From the NCBI RefSeq assembly GCF_006064855.1, contig NZ_CP040753.1, positions 2,770,001 to 2,834,000 of the forward strand: DNA of 64,000 nt, read 5' to 3'. Positions 1 through 8,853 of this stretch are shown in pieces. Both the position numbers and the translations under genes were made by a program. The notes beneath the pieces are model-generated. The model was not told where the DNA came from. It made no database searches and was given only the letters and a program-made list of their open reading frames with translations. This stretch comes from Sulfitobacter sp. BSw21498. Its GTDB lineage: Bacteria > Pseudomonadota > Alphaproteobacteria > Rhodobacterales > Rhodobacteraceae. The stretch's first letter is position 1. Each line of letters begins with the position of its first letter.

Positions 1-569
1 ACGATATCCGCCCGCGCCAGACCCGTAGCAACGGGTTCGCGCAAGGGGCCCGCAGGCAGGCACAGCCCATTGCCGAACCCCTTGGCCGCATCCACCACCA
101 CGATCGACAGGTCCTGATGCAGCGCGGGGTTCTGAAATCCGTCGTCCATCACAATCACTGACGCCCCCGCATCCGCCGCCGCCTGCGCACCCGCTGCCCG
201 ATCTTGCGCGACCCAGACATCAGCAAAAGCAGCCAGCAGCAGCGGTTCATCCCCCACCTGCGCGGCACTGTGGCGCGAGGGGTCCACCTGCACCGGTCCT
301 TTTAGCGTGCCACCATACCCGCGCGAAACCACATGGGGCGTGTGATACTTGTCACGCAGATGTTCGACGACGGCCATGACTGTTGGTGTCTTGCCCGTGC
401 CGCCAGCATTGATATTGCCGACGCAGACCACCGGAATATCCAGACGCAACGGCGTGCCCCCAGTCAGCCGCCGTGCAGTGGCCTTGGCGTAAAGCGCGCC
501 CAAGGGTTGCAACAGACGTGCGCGCCAATCGGGTGTCGGGCGGTGCCAAAAGGCGGGGGCGCGTTTCAT
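1..569 (-). CDS. lpxK: Tetraacyldisaccharide 4'-kinase LpxK (partial, C-terminus beyond window)
   Basis: LpxK phosphorylates the 4' position of the lipid A disaccharide at the inner face of the inner membrane. Reading leftwards from the ATG at 569 gives 189 residues before the window ends, of the roughly 330 usual for the family. The P-loop [10 protein letters not shown] is at residues 52-61, followed by the family motifs SRGYGG and DDGFQNP. The start ATG overlaps the stop of waaA by 4 bp (ATGA), so the two are translationally coupled, a normal arrangement in Rhodobacterales. Identification is by motif and neighbour; only the N-terminal half can be judged. Confidence 0.93.
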   Translation of the reverse strand, partial: MKRAPAFWHRPTPDWRARLLQPLGALYAKATARRLTGGTPLRLDIPVVCVGNINAGGTGKTPTVMAVVEHLRDKYHTPHVVSRGYGGTLKGPVQVDPSRHSAAQVGDEPLLLAAFADVWVAQDRAAGAQAAADAGASVIVMDDGFQNPALHQDLSIVVVDAAKGFGNGLCLPAGPLREPVATGLARADI

Positions 570-1795
570 GGCTTGGCCTCTCGCTGATCAAGCGTTTCTT
601 GCACAAGGTCGATCACCCTGTCGGTAACGGCGGCACCACGGCTGATGACATCCCACCCCGCCTGCGCCATCGTAGCGGCCTGATCCGGCGCGATCAGACG
701 GGTCACGGCAGTGCCAAGGGCCGTCGCGTCATTCACGATACGCGCGGCACCCTCGGCAGCGAGACGGGTATAAAGCGGCAGATAGCGCCGGACCTTGGGC
801 CCGTAAAGCACAGCCGATCCTAATGCGGCGGCCTCGAACGGATCACAGCCGCCGCTGCCGTTGATCAAGGAATTCCCCAGAAAGGACACTGGAGCCAGCC
901 GGTAGAACAGCCCGATCTCTGCCGGATCATCGGCGATCATCACTTGGGTCGAGGCGTCGGGATAGCCCGCATCACCCCATCGCAGCACGCGAAAGTTCTG
1001 ATCGTCCATGCGCTGCGCGAAAGCATCGGCCTGTTTAGGGTCGGCGGGCGCGAGGATCAGCAGCAAACGGTGCGACAGACGCAGACCCTGACGGTGCGCA
1101 GTGAGCACCGTGTTCAGCTCGCCCTCGAGCACCTGATTGGCAAACCAGATCGGGCGCCCTACGGCGGCTGCCGACAGATCTGCCAGATCAGATTCCATAC
1201 AGGGCAGAACGCGTCCGCCGGCTTGCAGTGCGGGGGTCCGCTCTATGTCTTTGCGGGCCAGTCCCAGCCGGACCAGCCGCTGCAGCCCCGCGTCCGATCG
1301 CGTCATGATGGCCGAGAAATGCATCAGCAGATCGCGGGTCAGATCGCGCAGCCAACGGTCGCGCCGCCCGTCAAAGCCGTCGCTGTCGGCGTCGATCAGG
1401 AACATCGGACAGGCATGTGTGGTCATCTCTGCGATCATATTCGGGTGCAGTCGCCCCCACGCCCAGACACAGGCATCGGGCTGCCAGTAATCGATAAAGG
1501 TCTTGGCGAGCGTCGGGTGGTCTTCGGGCAGGGTATCGATCAGCACGTCTGCCTCGCTACACGGCGGCAGGTCCACCGGCGTTGAGGCTTGGGGGACGGT
1601 GATCAGAACACTCAGCCCCGGACGGCTACGGCAAAGCCGTATGGCGAGGTCTTGTATCGCGAACAAGCTGCCGGGTTCGGGGGCGTGGCACCAGACAAGT
1701 TCGCCTGCGGGGCGCTTGGCCACGGGGGTGAATGGCGGCACGCCCCCGCGACCGGTAAAGGCGCGATAGGCTGACAGCCCAAGCGACCGCGCCAT
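566..1795 (-). CDS. waaA: 3-deoxy-D-manno-octulosonic acid (Kdo) transferase
   Basis: Glycosyltransferase (GT30 type) of 409 residues that would add Kdo to the lipid A precursor. The two-domain GT-B layout is visible: an N-terminal acceptor half and a C-terminal nucleotide-sugar half ending in a [21 protein letters not shown] block. Oddities: the family's N-terminal VSVGE segment, with its catalytic Glu, reads HAPEPGS here (residues 37-43), with the only nearby Glu at position 40, and the family HNP reads CDP. The N-terminal membrane anchor is also short or absent. It lies between DUF4170 (6 bp gap) and lpxK (4 bp overlap). The assignment rests on the fold blocks and operon; activity is less certain than identity. 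Confidence 0.88.
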   Translation of the reverse strand: MARSLGLSAYRAFTGRGGVPPFTPVAKRPAGELVWCHAPEPGSLFAIQDLAIRLCRSRPGLSVLITVPQASTPVDLPPCSEADVLIDTLPEDHPTLAKTFIDYWQPDACVWAWGRLHPNMIAEMTTHACPMFLIDADSDGFDGRRDRWLRDLTRDLLMHFSAIMTRSDAGLQRLVRLGLARKDIERTPALQAGGRVLPCMESDLADLSAAAVGRPIWFANQVLEGELNTVLTAHRQGLRLSHRLLLILAPADPKQADAFAQRMDDQNFRVLRWGDAGYPDASTQVMIADDPAEIGLFYRLAPVSFLGNSLINGSGGCDPFEAAALGSAVLYGPKVRRYLPLYTRLAAEGAARIVNDATALGTAVTRLIAPDQAATMAQAGWDVISRGAAVTDRVIDLVQETLDQREAKP

Positions 1796-1801
1796 AAGGG
1801 G

Positions 1802-2044
1802 TTACCCCAACTCTTCGGTAGAGGACGCTGCAGCTTCTTCGTCGCGCAGACGGTGCAGATGCGCGATAAAGTACCGCATATGCGCGTTATCGACCGTGCG
1901 CTGTGCTTCGTTTTTCCAAGCGTCATAGGCGCTGGCATAGTTCGGGAAGATCCCAACGACGTGGATGTCATCGACATTCTTGAACGCGGTGCCGGTGGGC
2001 GAAATCAATTCACCCCCGAAAACGAGGTGCAGGCGTTGGGTCAT
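1802..2044 (-). CDS. DUF4170 domain protein
   Basis: Small 80-residue soluble protein of the DUF4170 family, commonly found beside waaA in alphaproteobacteria. It begins MTQRLHLVFGGEL and contains the family segments VGIFPNYASAYDAWK and YFIAHLHRL. I chose the ATG at 2044 rather than the in-frame ATG at 2065 because the family normally begins close to the RLHLVFGG strand. The biochemical function is unknown. Its position inside the lipid A/Kdo operon suggests a link with outer-membrane biogenesis, which is inference. Confidence 0.85.
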   Translation of the reverse strand: MTQRLHLVFGGELISPTGTAFKNVDDIHVVGIFPNYASAYDAWKNEAQRTVDNAHMRYFIAHLHRLRDEEAAASSTEELG

Positions 2045-2086
2045 ATCGCGATCCTTTGTTTTCAAACAGATGGCCTTGGGCGCAAT

Positions 2087-2881
2087 CTACGGGGTGGCTT
2101 GGGTCTGGGCAAGGCCGCTTAGCAGCGCCGCATGGACGGCACCGCCCCCCGCGACGACACCGTTCAGACGCGGGTCGGGGTTGTTGAACCGCAACGGTTG
2201 CCCCGTGCGGTCAGTGCATTGCCCGCCTGCCTCGGTAACAATCAGCGCGCCCGCGGCGATGTCCCATTCCCAGCTTTTGCGCAGCGTGACCATGCCATCA
2301 AACCGGCCCTGTCCCACCAGCCCCAGCCGATAGGCCAGCGAGGGACGGTGCGCGCGTTTAAAGCCGGGGTCGCCCTTGGCCCAATGCTGCATTTCCATCA
2401 CCGGTTTGGTTGCCAGCACGGTCGCCTCGGACAAGGTGGCGATGTCGGAGACGGCAATCGGTTGGCCGTTCAGCGTCGCCCCACGCCCCGCAGCCGCCGC
2501 ATAGAGCCGGTCCAGCATGGGCAAAAACACCACCGCTGCCGTGATCTTCCCGTTCCGCGAGATGGCAAGTGAATGGGACCATGTGTCGGACCCTTCGATA
2601 AAGCTGCGCGTGCCATCAATGGGATCAATGATAAAGAGATCGCGCTGCCCCAGCCGCTGCGGGCCATCGTCGCTTTCTTCGGACAGCCAGCCATAATCCG
2701 GACGGGCCGTTGTCAGCGTCTGGTGCAACATCGCATTGACTGCAAGGTCCGCCTCGGTCACGGGGCCGGCCTCGTCGGGCTTGTCCCAACGCTGCGCGGT
2801 TTTGCCGGTGAAAGAGGTCGCAATCTCGCCGGATCGGTGCGCGGCCTCTATCAGGAGGGAGAGGTCATCAAGCGCCGGCAA
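2087..2881 (-). CDS. cysQ: Inositol monophosphatase family / 3'(2'),5'-bisphosphate nucleotidase-like protein
   Basis: Metal-dependent phosphatase of 264 residues. The family's metal site is complete: a WLSEES segment, DPIDGTRSF, and WEWDIAAG near the C-terminus. CysQ removes a phosphate from 3'-phosphoadenosine 5'-phosphate made during sulfate assimilation; related enzymes act on inositol phosphates, and sequence reading alone does not fully separate them. The gene overlaps the end of pmbA by 14 bp and is followed by DUF4170, the usual order in this group. The symbol is the conventional one for this locus. Confidence 0.82.
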   Translation of the reverse strand: MPALDDLSLLIEAAHRSGEIATSFTGKTAQRWDKPDEAGPVTEADLAVNAMLHQTLTTARPDYGWLSEESDDGPQRLGQRDLFIIDPIDGTRSFIEGSDTWSHSLAISRNGKITAAVVFLPMLDRLYAAAAGRGATLNGQPIAVSDIATLSEATVLATKPVMEMQHWAKGDPGFKRAHRPSLAYRLGLVGQGRFDGMVTLRKSWEWDIAAGALIVTEAGGQCTDRTGQPLRFNNPDPRLNGVVAGGGAVHAALLSGLAQTQATP

Positions 2882-4214
2882 GGGTCATTCCCGAGACAAG
2901 CAAGGACGGCACCACGCGGCTGAGATGCGCGCGTGCGTCATTTGCCGGAACGATGGATTGCAACATGTCACGCAAGTTGCCCGCAATGGTGCATTCGTTG
3001 ATCGCATGGGTGATCTCGCCATTCTCGATCCACAGGCCAGACGCCCCACGAGAATAGTCGCCGGTATTTGGATTGATCGTAGAGCCGATCATCGAGGTCA
3101 CAAGCAAGCCGGTGCCCATATCGCCGATCAGGTCAGCGCGGGTGGCGTCGCCTTGGGTAAGCGCGATGTTCCAGGTGGCCGGACCGGGGTTCGATCCGGT
3201 GCCGCGTGCCGCATTGCCAGTGGGCGTCAGCCCCAGCTTACGAGCTGTCGCCAGATCAAGGGTCCAACCCTGCAACATCCCGTCTTCAACGATGGTGCGG
3301 CACGATGTGGGGAGGCCTTCCCCGTCAAAGGGGCGCGAGCCTGCGACGCGGGGGCGAAAGGGGTCTTCGATCAGGGACAGGCCTTTGGGCAGAACCTGTT
3401 CGCCCATAGCGCCGCGCAGCCATGATGCGCCACGCGCGATCGCGCTACCGCTGATGGCCGACAGCAGGTGCCCGATCAGGGCAGAGGAAATGCGTTCATC
3501 AAACAACACCGGATAAGTCCCTGTAGGCGGCTTGCGTGCGCCCATGCGCGTCAGAACGCGTTCGCCTGCCTTGGTGCCGATGTCTTCGGGGCCGCGCAGA
3601 TCGGTCTGGAAAATGCGGCTGTCGCCGTCATAGTCCCGCTCCATCCCCGTGCCCGTTCCGGCGATCGCAACACAAGACAGCCCGCGATCGGTGCGGCGAT
3701 ATCCGCCCTCGAACCCGTTGCTGGCGGCCATGAATACCTGCTGCGCCCCATATCCCGCACCGGCAGATTGGACTTGGCTGACGCCTTTGACGGCCAACCC
3801 TGCGGCTTCGGCGCGGGCGGCGTCATCTTGTAGCGCTTCGGGCGAGGGCTCGGGCGCGGGGTCGTAAAGCTCCAGCGCTTCGATATCCCAATCCGTCGCC
3901 AGCTGGTCGGGGTCGGCAAGCCCGACATAGGGGTCTTCGGGCGCTTCTTTTGCCATTGCAACCGCACGGATCGCCATTTCCTCGATTGTGCGGTCCGACG
4001 TGTCAGACGCAGACACATTGGCTGACCGTTGCCCGACAAAGACGCGCAGCCCGATATCCACGCCCTCGGCGCGTTCAGCCTGTTCCAGCACCCCGCCGCG
4101 CACATCGACGTTTACCGATGTCCCGCGCACGGCCATCGCATCGGCGCTGTCTGCACCTGCGCGGCTGGCGGCATGGAGCAAGGACTTGGTCAGCGCCTCA
4201 ATGGATTGCGACAT
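2868..4214 (-). CDS. pmbA: TldD/PmbA family protein (TldE/PmbA)
   Basis: 448 residues, the normal length for PmbA (TldE), the partner of TldD in a cytoplasmic peptidase complex known from processing of modified peptides and from CcdA degradation. It shows the family features: the N-terminal VRGTSVNVDVRGG strand, and a C-terminal glycine-rich barrel with RGASGLWIENGEI. There is no HExxxH metal motif, as expected for the E rather than the D subunit. It is the first gene of a five-gene minus-strand run (pmbA, cysQ, DUF4170, waaA, lpxK). Confidence 0.9.
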   Translation of the reverse strand: MSQSIEALTKSLLHAASRAGADSADAMAVRGTSVNVDVRGGVLEQAERAEGVDIGLRVFVGQRSANVSASDTSDRTIEEMAIRAVAMAKEAPEDPYVGLADPDQLATDWDIEALELYDPAPEPSPEALQDDAARAEAAGLAVKGVSQVQSAGAGYGAQQVFMAASNGFEGGYRRTDRGLSCVAIAGTGTGMERDYDGDSRIFQTDLRGPEDIGTKAGERVLTRMGARKPPTGTYPVLFDERISSALIGHLLSAISGSAIARGASWLRGAMGEQVLPKGLSLIEDPFRPRVAGSRPFDGEGLPTSCRTIVEDGMLQGWTLDLATARKLGLTPTGNAARGTGSNPGPATWNIALTQGDATRADLIGDMGTGLLVTSMIGSTINPNTGDYSRGASGLWIENGEITHAINECTIAGNLRDMLQSIVPANDARAHLSRVVPSLLVSGMTLAGA

Positions 4215-4250
4215 GGGGGAATACTCCTTGGGTGGGTGAAAAGACTGCTA

Positions 4251-4280
4251 GCGTCCCTGTCGCACCTGCGCAAGGGACGC
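4251..4280 (-). terminator. Hairpin between the DUF2125 gene and pmbA
   Basis: Arms GCGTCCCT (4251-4258) and AGGGACGC (4273-4280) pair perfectly over 8 bp with a 14-nt loop, just after the DUF2125 stop on the minus strand. The T-rich tract is 6-10 nt beyond the stem, so termination is plausible but weak. Confidence 0.4.
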
Positions 4281-4310
4281 CCGTCCGTGAAGGGATGCGG
4301 CTAGAGGGCG

Positions 4311-5837
4311 TTATTTGATCCGCTGGCCATTCGCGAGAATCTGCCCGTCGCGGGTGAATTCGAGCTTGGATTTCAATGTATCTTCGCCCTCGGCAGGGAC
4401 GGCGAACATGCCCATCATCATCCGGGCCCCCATCGCCATCTGCGCAGGCAGCAACCCCGAAGATACAAGTGTATCCATCAAGGTGTTCCCGCCCGCCAGT
4501 TTAAGATCAACTGCGCCCGACGGCTTCAGCGCAGTGGGGTCGTTTTCGTCATGGTCAAAGGTTGCCGCACCGTTGCCCGTCAACTTGGCCCCCAATGCAT
4601 CCACGATCAATGCATTCAGGTTCACGCTATCCAACTGGGCAGGAACGTTTCCGGTTTCGGCCATCTTGGCCGCGGCCTCGGGATCAAAGTAATCCATCAA
4701 TAGGCGTGCCTTGCCCGAGACATCCAGCGACAGGTTCGCAGGATCACGGGGCAGGGTGCCTTGGGGGTTGATCATGCCCCAGACCATATCCGACATGGTG
4801 AACCCTTCAAGGTTCAACCCAAGCGCCACGTCCTGCGCATCATCGGTCTTGAGCACCGGCGCGCTGAGATTGAACGCCGCATTGTCGAGGCCGAAGGACA
4901 GCAGGAACGGGAACTGCTGTGGTTGCACAGACAGTGCCATCCCCTGACGCGAACCGGCATAGCTCATCCCGTCGGCGCTGGTTTCAACCGTCAAGCGGCC
5001 GCCTTCAGACGCGACTGCGGCGGACATATTGCCGTTCTCGGGGTCTTCGATGTCCACCGTCAGCGTGCTGTTGCCGCTTGCGAGCGTGCCTGCGCCGGTC
5101 ATGCCAGACCGCAGCATCGCTGCCATATCGCTGGCCCGTGCCACACCCAGCGGCAACCGCCCGTCGCCGTCAAAGGTCATATTGGCCGACGTGCCATTGA
5201 GCGTCGCGATGGCGGGCTCTTCGGGGTCTTTGAACCGCATATCAAAGGTCATCGACGCGACGGAGCCGTCTTGCGCATAGGCGCGCATGTCCGTCAGTAC
5301 CGATTTCGACAGATATTCGACGTCATTGAGCACCACGTTCAACGTCGCATTATCGGGGCCAAAGGTTTCATCCCCCACTGTCATCTGATCAAGCGACAGG
5401 CCCAGCAGACCCGCGGCATAGGCGCTGCTCAGGTCTGTCGGTGTGCCGCTGACGCGCATGTCATGGCCTGTCTGGTTCACGGTCACTGCGGCGCGGACGC
5501 GGTCTTCGTCGGGGTCGGTCGGGGTGATCTCAAGCACCAGCGGCATCGCTTCGGGCATCACGACTGACACGGTCCCATCGTCGTTCTGCACCAGGCTCAA
5601 TTGTTCAAGCGACATCGAGATTTGGGCCAGATCAGGTTCGCTTGATAGGTCAAAGCGGACATTGCTTACCGCAAGCGTGTCACCGGTCGCCTTTTCGGTC
5701 GCGGTCAGGGTGTAGCCCATGCTTTGCATATGGTCCTGCCAGTCGCGCCACACATCCTGCGGGGTGACATCTGCCAAAGCGCTGGATGATGTGAAAAGAA
5801 CTGAAAGGGCGGCACTGCCAAAGAGGGGGCGGATCAT
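4311..5837 (-). CDS. DUF2125 domain protein, secreted
   Basis: 508-residue protein with a signal peptide (MIRPLFGSAALSVLFTSSSALA, cleavage near SALA-DV) followed by a long beta-rich region with repeated layered strands, matching the DUF2125 family of alphaproteobacterial envelope proteins. The ATG at 5837 was chosen because an AAGGAA ribosome site lies 6 nt upstream and the signal peptide begins there; the frame stays open a further 351 bp upstream without coding character. It is monocistronic and divergent from the SDR gene. The function is unknown; a periplasmic or outer-membrane-associated role is inferred. Confidence 0.8.
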   Translation of the reverse strand: MIRPLFGSAALSVLFTSSSALADVTPQDVWRDWQDHMQSMGYTLTATEKATGDTLAVSNVRFDLSSEPDLAQISMSLEQLSLVQNDDGTVSVVMPEAMPLVLEITPTDPDEDRVRAAVTVNQTGHDMRVSGTPTDLSSAYAAGLLGLSLDQMTVGDETFGPDNATLNVVLNDVEYLSKSVLTDMRAYAQDGSVASMTFDMRFKDPEEPAIATLNGTSANMTFDGDGRLPLGVARASDMAAMLRSGMTGAGTLASGNSTLTVDIEDPENGNMSAAVASEGGRLTVETSADGMSYAGSRQGMALSVQPQQFPFLLSFGLDNAAFNLSAPVLKTDDAQDVALGLNLEGFTMSDMVWGMINPQGTLPRDPANLSLDVSGKARLLMDYFDPEAAAKMAETGNVPAQLDSVNLNALIVDALGAKLTGNGAATFDHDENDPTALKPSGAVDLKLAGGNTLMDTLVSSGLLPAQMAMGARMMMGMFAVPAEGEDTLKSKLEFTRDGQILANGQRIK

Positions 5838-5936
5838 GAAAAATTCCTTTATCGCAAATCGCGGGCGGCCATTCGGTGATAGCGCGGTTGCGCTAAAGGT
5901 AATCGCCCGATGCCAGCTTACAAGGCAATGCGGCCC

Positions 5937-5983
5937 GCGCCAATCTGCGATCTTCCGCCCGCGCGGGCGCTTTTGATTGGCGC
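5937..5983. repeat. Nested inverted repeats in the DUF2125/SDR divergent region
   Basis: Outer arms GCGCCAATC (5937-5945) and GATTGGCGC (5975-5983) pair over 9 bp. Between them sits a second palindrome, CGCCCG-CG-CGGGCG (5956-5969). It lies between two divergent starts, so it could be an operator or a transcript structure. Confidence 0.5.
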
Positions 5984-6071
5984 TGGTCGATGTTGTTGCT
6001 AACGATGTCACCAAACGCCGAACGCGGTGGCCTCCGGACGGGGGCATATTGAGGACAAAGGGAATTATACG

Positions 6072-6821
6072 ATGGATATGACTGGCAAAACCGTGATGAT
6101 TACAGGTGCAAGCCGCGGGATCGGTGCCGAAGCTGCGCGGGTTTTCGCCTCCGCCGGGGCGAACGTTGTGCTGATGGCGCGGTCGCAAGATGCGATTGCT
6201 GATCTGGCTGGGGAAATCGGCAAGCAGGCCATCGCGATCCCCTGCAATGTGGCCCGTTTCGGCGAGATGTCCTCGGCTGTGGAAACTGCGCTTGGGGCCT
6301 TTGGCAGCGTTGATGTGCTAATCAATAACGCCGGCGTGATCGAGCCGATCTCGCATCTTGCCGCATCGGACCCGGACGAGTGGTCTCAGGTCATCGATAT
6401 CAACCTCAAGGGCGTCTATAACGGGATGCGCGCTGTGCTGCCGGTGATGAAGAACGCTGGCGGTGGGTCAATCCTGACGATCAGTTCGGGTGCCGCGCAT
6501 CACGCCATCGAAGCCTGGAGCCATTACTGCGCGTCCAAAGCGGCAGTGAATATGATGGGGCGGTCGATCCATCTGGAAGAAGCCGCAAACGGCATCCGCG
6601 CCATCGGCCTGTCGCCGGGCACCGTAGCGACCCAGATGCAACGCGAGATCAAGGCAAGCGGCGTGAACCCCGTAAGCGAGCTGGCATGGGAGGATCACAT
6701 CCCCGCCGATTGGCCCGCGCGTGCGTTGCTGTGGATGTGCAGTGCCGACGCCGACACATACTGCGGCGAGGAAATCTCGCTGCGCGACGAAGGCATCCGC
6801 AAAACGATTGGTCTGGTATGA
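6072..6821 (+). CDS. SDR family NAD(P)-dependent oxidoreductase
   Basis: 249-residue classical short-chain dehydrogenase. It has the Rossmann motif TGASRGIG at 11-18, NNAG at 85-88, and catalytic Ser138/139, Tyr152 and Lys156 (YCASK). The ATG at 6072 follows an AAAGGGA ribosome site. Its stop overlaps the start of the crotonase gene (ATGA), so they form a two-gene operon, and the pair probably acts in one acyl-CoA or alcohol/ketone route. The substrate cannot be read from sequence. The divergent DUF2125 gene shares the upstream region. Confidence 0.9.
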   Translation: MDMTGKTVMITGASRGIGAEAARVFASAGANVVLMARSQDAIADLAGEIGKQAIAIPCNVARFGEMSSAVETALGAFGSVDVLINNAGVIEPISHLAASDPDEWSQVIDINLKGVYNGMRAVLPVMKNAGGGSILTISSGAAHHAIEAWSHYCASKAAVNMMGRSIHLEEAANGIRAIGLSPGTVATQMQREIKASGVNPVSELAWEDHIPADWPARALLWMCSADADTYCGEEISLRDEGIRKTIGLV

Positions 6822-7453
6822 TTGATTTCTACCGCGAAGGACCCGTCTGGGTTGCGACGATCAACCGGCCGGACAAAGCCAATTCCCTGACCCATGATAT
6901 GCTGGTTGCGCTGGCCGAGTTCATGGAGGACGCCCAAGCCGCGCGTGCCGTGATCCTGACCGGTAATGGCAAGGTGTTCAGCGCAGGGGCCGATCTGGAC
7001 GAAGCCCGCGCAGGGCTGGCCGTTTCCGACATATGGGAGCGGCTGTCCGGTGCGATTGCCGCGTTGCCGGGGCTGAGCATCTGCGCGATGAACGGGACGC
7101 TGGTCGGCGGCGCGATGGGGATGGCGCTGGCTTGCGATCTGCGGATCTGCGTCCCGAGTGCCAAGTTCTTTTATCCGGTGATGAAGTTGGGGTTCTTGCC
7201 ACAACCCAGTGATCCTGCACGGATGGCGGCGCTGATTGGCCCGTCGCGTAGCAAGCTCATTCTGATGGGCGGCCAGAAAATCACCGCTGACGAAGCGCTG
7301 AATTTCGGCTTGGTGGATCGCATTGTCGCCGACGATGCGTTGATGGAAAGCGCGCGTTCTATCGTGTCCGACACCGTTGCCGCTGCGCCTGATATCGCGA
7401 GCGGGATAAAATCAATGTGCGCGGCGTCAGGGAGCCCAGCCGAGATTTTGTAA
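6818..7453 (+). CDS. Crotonase (enoyl-CoA hydratase/isomerase) superfamily protein lacking both hydratase glutamates
   Basis: 211 residues, shorter than the usual 255-260. The CoA-binding and oxyanion features are present: SAGADLDEA near residue 65 and NGTLVGGAMGMALACDLRI near 92-110. Against classical hydratases, the Glu in the GGGCE segment is Gly here (GGAMG), and the second Glu before LGxxP is replaced in FYPVMKLGFLP. A standard hydratase reaction is therefore unlikely; isomerase, thioesterase or other crotonase chemistry is possible. The C-terminal helices are reduced. The gene is coupled to the upstream SDR gene by a 4-bp overlap. Confidence 0.85.
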   Translation: MIDFYREGPVWVATINRPDKANSLTHDMLVALAEFMEDAQAARAVILTGNGKVFSAGADLDEARAGLAVSDIWERLSGAIAALPGLSICAMNGTLVGGAMGMALACDLRICVPSAKFFYPVMKLGFLPQPSDPARMAALIGPSRSKLILMGGQKITADEALNFGLVDRIVADDALMESARSIVSDTVAAAPDIASGIKSMCAASGSPAEIL

Positions 7454-7462
7454 CAGTCGAGC

Positions 7463-7537
7463 CTAGATAAACGGCACAAAGGGTACGCCGCAGCCTGCAA
7501 GTAGGGTGAGACCCGAGATGATTAAAATAATGCGCAT
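7463..7537 (-). CDS. 24-residue micro-lipoprotein
   Basis: A complete 25-codon frame on the minus strand begins at 7537 with an AAGAAGG ribosome site 5-6 nt upstream. The peptide starts MRIILIISGLTLLAGC: a hydrophobic stretch running straight into a lipobox (LLAGC, Cys16), followed by only GVPFVPFI and a TAG stop. After signal peptidase II cleavage the product would be a 9-residue lipopeptide. It sits alone, convergent with the crotonase gene and divergent from the flavoprotein gene. No function is known to me. The strong ribosome site plus exact lipobox argue against chance. Confidence 0.65.
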   Translation of the reverse strand: MRIILIISGLTLLAGCGVPFVPFI

Positions 7538-7650
7538 ATTCTGCCTTCTTGTTGGAATAAACACGATCGTCGTGCATTTGGTTTAAGGTCAAGTTAATGG
7601 TGTCGCTATAACAAACAGCTATATCCTTAATCCGATTGAAAGAGCATGTC

Positions 7651-8853
7651 ATGACATCAAATATTTTTCCCGCCCGGCGCGGGGTTGTCATTGGCGCGGG
7701 GCCTGCTGGGTTGATGGCGGCCGAAATGATGGCGGCCGCAGGGCTCTCTGTCACTGTCTGCGATCACAAACCGTCGGTCGCGCGCAAGTTTCTGATGGCC
7801 GGAAAATCAGGGCTGAATATTACCAAGGCCGAAGAACACACCAAATTTTTAAACGCGTTTACGACGGCAAAAGGGCCGCTTGAACCTATTCTGAACAGTT
7901 TCGATGCGCCTGCGGTGCAAGGCTGGGCAGAAGAATTAGGGCAAAACCTGTTCACCGGAACGACGGGGCGGGTTTTCCCAACAGTGATGAAGGCGTCGCC
8001 GTTGCTGCGCGCTTGGTTGGCACGTCTTTCGGGCAATGGTGTAGAGCTGAAAACACGCTGGCGGTGGACCGGATGGGACGAAGGCACGCCGGTTTTTGAT
8101 ACACCTGACGGGATGCACCATCTACCGGCCGACGTGATTGTGCTGGCCATGGGCGGGGCAAGTTGGTCACGGCTGGGTGCCACTGGCGCATGGGCCTTAC
8201 CCTTGCGTGACGCGGGCGTTGATATCGCCCCCTTCGCGCCTGCCAATGCCGGTATCACGATGAAATGGTCAGCGCATATGGGGGCGCACTTCGGTGCGGC
8301 GCTGAAAGGCATTGGTTTGAAATCAGGAACTTACCGGTCCCGGGGGGAGGCGGTGATCTCTGCTCGGGGATTGGAAGGGGGCGGGATCTACACGGTTTCG
8401 CGCGGGCTGCGCGAGGGGCACCCATTGATGCTGGACCTGCTGCCCGATCAAACCCGCGAGACGCTGGCAGAAAAGCTCGCTAAGCCACGAGGCAAGATGA
8501 GCCTTGCGAACTATTTGCGCAAAACGCTCAAGCTGGATGTGGCCAAGATTGCGCTGCTACAAGAAATGGCGCGGCCCTTACCGGGGGATGCTGTGGAACT
8601 GGCAAAACTGCTAAAGGCGTTGCCAGTGAAACACGCGGGATTGCGGCCGCTGGACGAAGCAATTTCCACCGCTGGTGGCGTGAAATTCGATGCGGTGGAC
8701 GACGGGCTGATGCTGCGCGCACGCCCCGGTGTGTTCGTTGCGGGCGAAATGCTGGATTGGGAAGCGCCTACTGGCGGGTATCTGATTTCGGCCTGCCTTG
8801 CGACAGGCCGATGGGCGGGCCAACATGCCGCCGCTTGGGCGCATCGGGATTAA
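7651..8853 (+). CDS. FAD-dependent oxidoreductase, HI0933/TIGR03862-type flavoprotein
   Basis: 400-residue flavoprotein. The dinucleotide motif GAGPAGLMAAEMMAAAG is at the N-terminus, then the family GKSGLNIT block and a C-terminal GEMLDWEAPTGGYLISACLATGRWAG block that closes the FAD site. I take the ATG at 7651, with GAAAGAG upstream, over a TTG fifteen bases earlier. The family (HI0933/YhiN-like) has no firmly established substrate. The gene ends in a 4-bp convergent overlap with the GST gene. It is preceded by an AT-rich promoter region that also serves the micro-lipoprotein on the other strand. Confidence 0.88.
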   Translation: MTSNIFPARRGVVIGAGPAGLMAAEMMAAAGLSVTVCDHKPSVARKFLMAGKSGLNITKAEEHTKFLNAFTTAKGPLEPILNSFDAPAVQGWAEELGQNLFTGTTGRVFPTVMKASPLLRAWLARLSGNGVELKTRWRWTGWDEGTPVFDTPDGMHHLPADVIVLAMGGASWSRLGATGAWALPLRDAGVDIAPFAPANAGITMKWSAHMGAHFGAALKGIGLKSGTYRSRGEAVISARGLEGGGIYTVSRGLREGHPLMLDLLPDQTRETLAEKLAKPRGKMSLANYLRKTLKLDVAKIALLQEMARPLPGDAVELAKLLKALPVKHAGLRPLDEAISTAGGVKFDAVDDGLMLRARPGVFVAGEMLDWEAPTGGYLISACLATGRWAGQHAAAWAHRD

